Shown here: in pieces, positions 56,500 through 64,000 of the stretch | How the letters are laid out: every line of letters starts with the position of its first letter | How positions within the stretch are numbered: the stretch's first letter is position 1 | Assembly (NCBI GenBank): GCA_017311315.1 | Contig: CM029638.1 | Span: forward strand, 8,366,368-8,430,367 | DNA from: Dendrocalamus latiflorus | Taxonomy: Eukaryota > Streptophyta > Magnoliopsida > Poales > Poaceae | Length of the DNA: 64,000 nt | Direction of reading: 5' to 3' | Position numbers and translations under genes: made by a program | Notes under the pieces: model-generated | What the model saw: the letters and a program-made list of their open reading frames with translations, nothing else | What the model was told of the DNA's origin: nothing | Databases searched by the model: none

Positions 56500-57580
56500 T
56501 TTCTTAGGCTGAAATAAAATAGGAGCAGCTAAAAGTATTGGTTTTTTATTTAGAATCCGTTCTAAATGATTTTAACTTTTGATTTTTTATATTCAGTTTA
56601 TTTAAATCAAAAACTACTTGGAACACATCGATTTCTAATTTTGCCTTATGTTAACTCTTTTTTTTTGTCTTTTTTCACTTTTCTTTTATTTCCTATATTT
56701 CTTTGCATTGTTTATGATGATATAACGGGGTTTTTTCTCAATTTTTTTAGTTTTTCTTATTTTTTCTCAAGAAAAGCTAACAACCGCTACAGTGCAATTT
56801 TAGCCGGAAGGCAACGCCCCCAGCCGAAGCCCATTCGAGTGTCGCCTTAAATGAAGCTTTTTTTGCTTTTGGTTGAGTTGATTTGGCAAATGTTTCAATT
56901 GTCCCTAAGGCAGATGATGACTTATTTGATGCTGATAATTACACTAGTAAATTTTAACAACAACCATCATATCATATGATTACACAAATAATCAATTTCA
57001 TTATTACACTAGTAATTAGTCTATATCAAAAAAAAGAGGAAAAAAGGGAAATGATAAAACAAAATAGATCTATATGGGCTACAGTACAACTTTCACCGTA
57101 GAAAACTAAATGTGATTTTTTGAAATTATATTGAAGACATTGCAAAAAGTTGCATTTTTTGGATTTCTTCTTGAAGAAATTGATTTTTTGGATTTCTTCT
57201 TGAAGAAATTGCAACATGGATTTCATGTTGAGGGAAATGCAAGAAAAAGTGCCATAACTTTATTTTATTGCATTTTCAGTTTTTCATCTTAAAAATGTGC
57301 AACAAGTTGCAACAACAAATAAAAAATCACAACAGATATCGCTGTTATTGCCACTGGTGTGTGCTCTCCATGGCCTCAATGGTCGCCGGGGACGATAGAT
57401 CCAGCCTCGCTCTCGCTAGATCCAGTGTGGAGACCACCTTATCTAGTGCGAGAGGCTGGCACAAAAGAGAACGATAGCGAGGAGAAGGACGTTCGGACCA
57501 TGATGATTGACGAAGGCGAAGCTCATGTTGGTGCCATCGGCCCATGGTGGAGCGCGTGGCGGTGGTGGCACGGCGAAGAG
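56500..57580. other. intergenic, AT-rich, no gene seen
   Basis: A small tandem duplication of GATTTCTTCTTGAAGAAATTG is at about 57158-57211. No coding region is supported. Confidence 0.4.
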
Positions 57581-57588
57581 AGCTAGGG

Positions 57589-58286
57589 TAGGGGTGGATA
57601 ATGAGCTGGCTTGGCTCGGCTCGAGAAGGCTCGTTAGGGAAGCGACTTGGTTCGGCTTGGCTCGTTAAGCTAACGAGCTAAAAGAGAAGCTCGGCTCGTT
57701 AAAAAGCTCGAGCTCGGCTCGTTAGGTGGAATATGCAAATTGCATCAATCCCATGGCTCGTTAGGCTCATTATGTTTCAGATTTTTTTTTCGAATGATAA
57801 CTTCTATGATTCTCTAGAGCGACAGTGAAACCTATACAGTAGTAATCCCATGACTGAAATTACATCAAAAAAGGAAAGAGCATATAATGTAGTAGGTTCA
57901 TAACAAAGTAAGAAAAACTTGTCAAGAAAACTCTAGTTCCAATATGAGAAAATATGGCATCTGATGGTTCCTTTCCATAGATAAAATTAACAGAGAAAAG
58001 AGTAACGTGTACTTTAATAATACCTCTCAGTGACTAAAGAGGTGTGAAAATTAACAGGTATACATACTACTACTGCTGTACTGAGCCGTTCATGTCGTGA
58101 TAGGCCGAAGACGCTGCCGATCTAGGCCGATTGAGCCTACGAGCCTAGCGAGCGGCTTACGAGCCGGCTCGGCTCGTTAACAGACCAAGTTGAAATCCTG
58201 GCTCGGCTCGACTCGTTTGTGTTATGAGCCAAACCAAGCCAAGCCGAGCCTTCAACGAATCGAACCAACTCACGAGCCACCCCTAA
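57589..58286. mobile_element. non-autonomous hAT element, GGCTCG-rich ends
   Basis: AGCTAGGG occurs at 57581-57588 and 58287-58294 as an 8-bp duplication. Ends are TAGGGGTGGATAATGAGC and the inverse of TAGGGGTGGCTCGTGAG. Both subterminal regions hold many GGCTCGTTA/GAGCTCGGC words in opposite orientation. Interior about 400 bp, AT-rich, no transposase. Confidence 0.85.
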
Positions 58287-58294
58287 AGCTAGGG

Positions 58295-60100
58295 GCAGCT
58301 GTGCACAAATCCCATCCCCCTCCAAAAGCTCCCCCAGGTCTCTTCCGAAAGCCGCTCCCGTTTCAAACGGCCACATGGCCAGCCGTACTGCGTGACTAGT
58401 ATTACCTCCGGATGAGAGCTAGGTACACTATACTCGCCAGCCTGTACCCCAAGCGTGCGTCTGCTGGTCTCTTGCCAGTTGGACCTCGCTACCCGCCGCG
58501 ACGAACTTGTCATTGTATGGGACACCTGCCGCCCGGTTACGCCTTGTCGCAGCAAGCATCAGAATACTGCGTCGAGAACCGTACGGACCTGGAGATGTGT
58601 ACCGCGAAATCAACATGTAGCAGTAGAATGGGAAGACAAATGAAGCAATTAAGCAAACGGACCCTGCAAAATTTGTTAAACCTAATCACCTATGCCATTA
58701 TATTTTAATTTCCGTCGAAATCCTACGTCAGGGACTGTGAATTGTGAAACACTGAAACATCGAAGTATGCAAGAAGCGATATGTTGGGGACAAGAAAAGA
58801 AATAAGATGCTAGGGCAAGGAGAGATTAGGCCCTGTGCGTAACGTGTCCAAGACTCAAGGTAACTGGCAGCACTGGCCGATCAGCCTTGGACATGCATGA
58901 TATTATTCTACCCTTTTCGCGATGGCATGTGATTTTGTCATAACTATTGCTTGAAGAGCAGATCAGTAGAGAAGCATCAATCCATGTTGGGGGCCGTCGT
59001 GCCGCCGTGCTTCACAGAATCTTCTTTTTTCATACATCAAAAGAACTTTTTTTTTAAAAAAAATATACATCTAAAGAGTTGATACAAGGTGTATATATGT
59101 ACTCTCCATAGATCTAATGATCGACATAGCTAACTCTAGACGCTCCACTGCTGCTGTATTAAATAGTACTCCGTAGTTGATTTGGGAAAGTACTCTAATT
59201 GATGACCAGATTGCATGTACTCTAGTTGATTCTGTAAAGTACGGAGTAGTAGTCATCGGCAGATCAGAACAAAAATGATGCGGGCATATATCAACAACAT
59301 CGTAGATAGTAATATATTCTAAATTTTACAACACTTGCTAGCTTCATGACAAAGTTTAATGGTTCATAACTATAACTATTTGTCAGACAATTTACTAAAA
59401 ATCAGGAAACCCACTATTCGTGAAGGATTTAGGGTGACTCCGAGAACAAAAGATGATTAGCATTGGAAAAAAACATCTGGCCCTATTGCCTATAATATAG
59501 ATAACAAAAATAATAGCAAGTAAAATTTCAAGTAAAAGAATTACATGATAATCAAATAAAGTGAAGCAAATTACATTTTATAGTTGATTTCAACGAGTTC
59601 TCAAGTTCTAAAAGTGATCTATTATAGAATCATTGGGGAATGAAGACTAGGAGGCAGGAACCCAAGACAAACTGTCGTCGGCCCATTGCCCGCCGTAGAG
59701 GAAAGGAGATTGCATGGGAAACGGAGTTAGGAAGGTAAAGCGTCTGGGACTAGGGCGTTGGCGAACGAAAGAGGTGAAGAGCCACTTGTTGGCGGCAAGG
59801 CCACGCTAGCGCGTGGCTATGCCCTAGCCTGGCTGCCCGCTAGCCTAGGCGGCTAGGCCGCACGCTGGCTTGGCCCATAGAGGGCATGGGAGAAGTTTTG
59901 ACCCGTACGCTGACCTTGGCTGCCTGGCTACAAATTATGGAGCACTAGTTTTAGTTATGTAGGGCACGTTGTTTAAATTTAGGCTTTAAGTAAGAAAAAT
60001 TAAAATAGGCCCAGAGGCCTGTGCCCCTGCATAGTCCTTAGTCCATCCGCCTCTGGTAGTAGTTGCTACATTTTGTGTAGGCAAGACAATAGATTTGTGC
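58295..60100. other. intergenic, no gene seen
   Basis: Nothing coding is supported. CATCCGCCTCTGG at 60044-60056 resembles a transposon end of the CAGAGGCGGA type but no partner was found. Confidence 0.4.
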
Positions 60101-60103
60101 TTA

Positions 60104-60360
60104 AGAGCATGTACAACGATATAACGTTAGCTATTAAGTCTTGTCACGTAGGACACGAGATGATGTGAAGGAAAGAGAAGGAGCATAGATAATAGGGTTA
60201 TCTCTCATGCAACAGTCAACTGTAACACGGAAAATAAATTGTATTGTGTCATAAAAAATTGTCTAAAGACATATAAAAAGATAACCAATTATTTAAATTA
60301 TCTTTAATATTATTTATAGATGATAAAAAATATTATTAATAACAGTTGTCTATATCATTG
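60104..60360. repeat. MITE-like (AGAGCATGTACAACGATATA end)
   Basis: Starts AAGAGCATGTACAACGATATAACG; the right end CTATATCATTGTTTGTTT is a weak inverse. Shares its head with 20265-20452. Confidence 0.55.
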
Positions 60361-60547
60361 TTTGTTTCCAATGTCCTGACTCGGAAGTGTCGTGGTAATG
60401 AGAATTCGACCGCTGCCTGACCCCCGAGTTTATAAACAGAAAACCTGGAGTACTAATCACCTCGAAAATCTCCAACCTTACGTGCACACGTACTGACCCA
60501 TTCATCGATTCGAGCAAAGCCTTTTGGGATTGAAGAAACGGCAATTA

Positions 60548-60830
60548 GGGCATCTCCAATGGTTATAGCTAGCAACTAACTATAAAACTTCCACATCATC
60601 TATATAGTACACACTAAAGTTAGCATTCTAAAAAACTATCTATAAAGATAGTTATTTGATACTTACATGCACACACAGAATTTATGGAGGCTGCCTCGTT
60701 TGACGCTATAGACTATCTCTAGAGCTGTAGAGAGCTGCGTTCTCTTTCTTCATTTAATATCTTCCACGTAGGACAGTTGATGACATGAACTCTTTTGTAA
60801 AGAGCTGCTATAAATCCATTGGAGATGCTC
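60548..60830. repeat. Harbinger-type MITE (GGGCATCTCCAATGG family), copy 2
   Basis: TTA on both sides (60545-60547 and 60831-60833). Ends GGGCATCTCCAATGG and CCATTGGAGATGCTC are inverse partners. Differs at few positions from 49378-49656, so both are fairly young. Confidence 0.9.
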
Positions 60831-60833
60831 TTA

Positions 60834-62596
60834 CAGTGTCGCTAATTACGAATACCTCATAAATACGCCATCGCGAAGCTGGCGGGCAGTAATTTAATAG
60901 TACGACTACGAGTAGTACCACTCTTAAAGTAGGTGCAAGTACAGGACCTATTTTCATTCCTCTGCGCAACGACGACTCGGCACTAGCCAAAACAAAGGGG
61001 GCACGCAATCAATCTGCAAGCCTCATCCTTGAGGGAAACAAAACAAAAAAAAAAACCGAAATTAAAGAAAGGTGCAATAGTAGGACAAGTTAACAGCTGT
61101 GTACTTCGATCTCCTCTCTGATTTACGTTAACCCCGGAACAAGTTCTCGTTAGTCATTTAACCCGGTGGACCAATCTAGCCTTCTTAGGTCTTATTCTAA
61201 ACAACTTTTGACTTTTATTTTTTAGAAACTGATTTTTAAATAGAGTAAGTTTTTAAGAAAGCTTTTATAAACCATTTATATTAGTTATTGTAGGAGCCGT
61301 TTCGAACGGAATAGTTTTTCAATGTGAATATCTTTCACTTTTTGAATCTCTCTCGCAATCTACCAAAAATCACAGCAAAAAACTAAAACCCACACCACTT
61401 TTAAGCAGGAACTTAGTCTACGGCGCTAAGCAGCCTACCCCTACAAGGATCGTTTTCGCAGGCACAGGGTCTCTTGCACGAAAGACAACCGGCAGCGCGC
61501 ACTGCTCACGTACCGTCGCGGCGGCAACTGGCTGGCTTCGCGAGCGGCCACATTGGCGCCGACGCATTTGACATTTCATCGCCCATCTGGTCACGTACGC
61601 TCATGTGCCTACGCGCGCGCGCGTGCGTGCGTGCGGCCACCGCCCTGCACGATGGCTTCGACGGGAGACGCGCACGCGGGGGGGGGGGGGGGGGGGGGGG
61701 GCGTTCGTCCGGTTCTGGCAGTGGGTTTCGTGCGCGCGCGGCCTGCGCAGCGCGACCACTCCGCCGTTTCTCAATTCCGGTGCAGGTCCTGGAGCTTCCC
61801 GTGCGCGCGGCGCTGCCCTCGCGCTTTGCTCGGAATCCGTCGGCCGCGACGGCGGCGACCCGGCCGGATACGGAGATCCGGAGCCCGAGCAGGGCGCGGG
61901 CCTCGCCCGTGGGACTCTTTACCCGGGAAGCCTCCTCCTTACGCGGCAGCCGTCGCTTTCGCGCTCACACTGCGCGGCACGCGTCACCGCTGCAGCGCAA
62001 GTTTGAAGCGCTCTGCAGACTGAAGACCTCTATTTCGAGGGGGAAAAAAAGAAGTTTGAAGCGCTGTTCCGGCGCACGACGAACGTAACCAATCATTAGT
62101 GCGTTTTGTGCTGCGGTGCCCGGAGGTGTAGCTGAGCTGACCGATCGAATGGCACGGCCGAATCTTACCGTGGCTTGGAAGGCCGGCCTTCACTCATGGC
62201 TGGTTAGTATTAGTTCCGGAAAGGCGCAAAACGAAGGCGTATGTATCACTGTCCATTTGGACCAAATCTTGCTAGATCACCTTTTTACCGCTAAACAAAA
62301 ACAAGCCAAAAGGGATACTAGAAGTTAAGATGCTTGTTCGTTATACATATTCTTGTCCCCCAAATCAAGCAAGAAAAGGAACTAACTTTATACAAGCTCG
62401 CCTCCTAGAAAACGCAGCAAGGAGAAAAACAGAGCAAAACTTACAGAAGAAGAAAAGGAAAAAACCGAGCGAAAGAAGGAAGGAAAAAAAGAGGAAGCAT
62501 TTACAAGTCTCCGATCGATCTGATACTGAAGAAGTATGAGCGATCCATGAACTGACTGACTGGCGACTGCTCCAGGAACTCACGCAGCAACATTGA
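60834..62596. other. intergenic; GC-rich patch 61450-62090 and poly-G run
   Basis: 61190-61400 has a MITE-like AT-rich stretch (TAAACCATTTATATTAGTTATTG). 61450-62090 is CpG-rich with open frames in all forward frames and a 24-base G run at 61678-61701; no family is recognised. The last 250 bases probably include the 3' UTR of the AP2/ERF gene on the minus strand. Confidence 0.4.
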
Positions 62597-63223
62597 TCAG
62601 TACTCCCACAGCAGTGGCTCCTCCAGGCGGAACACGCCGCCGCCGGCCACGTCGTCGTCGACGGCCCACGACGCCCCGCACGAGAGACCCGAGGACGACT
62701 CGTATCTCAGGTCCAGGAGCAGGTCGGGGAGGTCGAACAGCGCATCGTCCGGGTCCGGCTCAGCATGCGGCGGAGGCGGTTGCGGCGAGGCGGCGCTGGC
62801 GTCGAAGTTGCTGTCGGGGCTCTTGGCATTGGCGCCGGAGGGGAAGTCGACGGCGGAGGCGAGGGCCGCGGCCTCCTGGACGTCCTTGGGCGCTGCGCTG
62901 GCGGGGCGGGGGAGCAGGTGCGCGAGGTCCGGGAAGTTGAGGTGCGCGGCGCGGCCCTTGATGGCTAGCGCGGCCACGTCGTGCGCGCGCGCGGCCATCT
63001 CCGCGGTGGCGAAGGTGCCGAGCCAGATTCGCGACTTCTTTCGGGGCTCCCTGATCTCGGACACCCACTTGCCCCAGCTCCGCATGCGCACGCCGCGGTA
63101 CGTCGGGTGCCGGCTGTCCTTGCGCTGCCGCTTCTTCGCGGCAACGGAGGAGGAGGAGGAGGAGGACGACGAGGAGGTGGCAGTGGGGGAGGTCGGGGAG
63201 GCGGGCTCGTGGGTGTCGTCCAT
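62597..63223 (-). CDS. AP2/ERF transcription factor, DREB A-4 (TINY-like) type
   Basis: An intronless 208-aa nuclear factor. A serine run (about 10 Ser, from a GAG/TCC-type codon repeat at 63147-63166) is followed by the basic KKRQRKDSRHPTYRGV entry to one AP2 domain: GVRMRSWGKWVSEIREP, KKSRIWLGTFATAEMAARAHD, VAALAIKGRAAHLNFP. Val at position 14 and Glu at 19 of the domain (WVSEIRE) indicate DREB-type DNA binding to DRE/CRT sites. The acidic C-terminus (DPDDALFDLPDLLLDL) and final LLWEY match the LWSY-like activator end of group A-4. The frame is open upstream to 63409, but the ATG at 63223 is preferred because a TATA-like box lies 67 bases before it and the residues after it match the family N-terminus. 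Confidence 0.93.
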   Translation of the reverse strand: MDDTHEPASPTSPTATSSSSSSSSSSVAAKKRQRKDSRHPTYRGVRMRSWGKWVSEIREPRKKSRIWLGTFATAEMAARAHDVAALAIKGRAAHLNFPDLAHLLPRPASAAPKDVQEAAALASAVDFPSGANAKSPDSNFDASAASPQPPPPHAEPDPDDALFDLPDLLLDLRYESSSGLSCGASWAVDDDVAGGGVFRLEEPLLWEY

Positions 63224-63289
63224 GGCTGCAGCGGTGGTGGTGGAGTAGTAGGTGGGGAGGGGAGTGGAGGTGGGAGGAGCAGACGGGGG

Positions 63290-63295
63290 TTTTAT
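63290..63295 (-). promoter_or_regulatory. TATA-like box of the AP2/ERF gene
   Basis: On the minus strand the sequence reads CCATAAAACCC, giving ATAAAA 67 bases upstream of the ATG. It falls inside the upstream open frame, which argues that frame is untranslated. Confidence 0.5.
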
Positions 63296-63300
63296 GGTGT

Positions 63301-63722
63301 GCCGCAGCCCGCAGGGGCGACGTGGCACGGGCCGGAAAACATCGGACGTGAGCAGGATCTCACCCGGTTTTTGGGGCCATGCTGTTGCTCTTTTTTCTTT
63401 TTCCCACACTTTGAAATGATTACATCTTTAACTTGAGTTTCTGTTTTTGCTTCTATTTAAAAAAACTAATATAAACACTTTGTTTTTCTACATCTCTTAC
63501 TCTCATCACGTGTATGCATCTTTCTTTTATTTTTTCCACTGCTTACCCCCTCATTCTAAAAGGTATTTATTGTAACCATTACTAATTATTTTCAGTTAAA
63601 AGCTATAAAACATAACTAAAAGCCACCAATAAAAACTAATACAAATGACCCTTTAGCACAACTCGTTTTACGCAAGCTCACAGCTGGAATTAATTTTCTT
63701 TGAGAAATTCGTTGAACCCGAT
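63301..63722. other. upstream region of the AP2/ERF gene
   Basis: AT-rich with T runs; a MITE-like phrase AGTTAAAAGCTATAAAACATAACTAAAAGC near 63594 resembles the short MITEs elsewhere. No coding region. Confidence 0.4.
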
Positions 63723-64000
63723 CAGTGGCGGATCCAGGATTTAAACATGCCTCGGGCTAAATTTAAACTAAGTAGCAATCTAGTATATCACAAATCTAGA
63801 ACTATATTATGATATAACAAAAACACATCACAAATGCATCATCGATATGAAAATTTTGCTTAATGCTCAATATTTGAAGAGTTCAAGTTTTCCACACAAA
63901 TTACAATGAAAAAAGTATATAAAATCCTAAATAGCAAATGTAAAACATTAAATATATACCATTTCACCTAATCATTTATACTAATTTCAAAACATAAAAA
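63723..64000 (+). repeat. transposon end (CAGTGGCGGATCCAGGAT-type), runs off the window
   Basis: CAGTGGCGGATCCAGGATTT is an end motif common to dispersed plant DNA elements. The following 270 bases are AT-rich and continue beyond the window, so type and far end cannot be determined. Confidence 0.4.

Noticed and set aside
62597..63409. A 270-aa AP2/ERF protein starting at 63409
   Set aside because: The extra 62 N-terminal residues cross a TATA-like box at 63290-63295 and have no family resemblance; the ATG at 63223 is more likely.

Overview
This is plant nuclear DNA from a grass, almost certainly Oryza (rice or a close relative). Genes carry GT-AG introns in AT-rich intergenic DNA, and the neighbourhood is packed with grass-type transposons. 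The gene content and order (SBP-box factor, O-fucosyltransferase-family protein, TIP5;1 aquaporin, HUB1/BRE1-like H2B ubiquitin ligase, DREB-type AP2/ERF) match, from memory, the rice chromosome 4 long-arm block that carries SPL7, TIP5;1 and HUB1. That placement is recall, not a search result.

Layout. 0-4 kb: a CACTA element (454-2182) and, on the minus strand, two exons of an SPL7-like gene with an N-terminal frameshift and no third exon in the window, then a hairpin repeat. 4.9-8.1 kb: a nine-exon O-fucosyltransferase-family gene (496 aa when spliced). 8.8-10.1 kb: a 9-bp-TSD Mutator-like element with long inverted arms. 12-14.4 kb: two TIP aquaporins head to tail. The first, TIP2-like, is broken by a 5-bp tandem duplication and a lost splice acceptor; the second, TIP5;1, is intact (262 aa). 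15.7-16.8 kb: a second 9-bp-TSD element. 21.2-31.9 kb: HUB1, 19 coding exons and 883 aa. Its 3.8-kb intron 5 holds an old hAT element (24052-27547, 8-bp TSD) which itself hosts a cluster of short elements abutting (TA)n runs, including two copies of a family that resembles rice Micron; a third copy lies just upstream of HUB1.

32-62 kb is a gene-poor stretch about 30 kb long built of transposons: a truncated CACTA containing an hAT insertion (37537-38646), a complete but degenerate Ty1-copia element with GTAGG target duplications (39632-45184), several PIF/Harbinger MITEs, a second CACTA of the ACAGACGGTT family, a 1.9-kb element carrying a 156-bp tandem repeat, a 1.4-kb palindromic element holding a plant-mobile-domain-like fragment, and another hAT (57589-58286). 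62.6-63.2 kb: an intronless DREB A-4 type AP2/ERF gene on the minus strand.

The five genes do not form a pathway; they are ordinary neighbours (chromatin ubiquitination, membrane transport, glycosyltransfer, transcription). The noteworthy biology is in the mobile DNA, especially the (TA)n-bounded elements in the HUB1 intron, and in the decay of the TIP2-like copy. No clearly new gene system was found.
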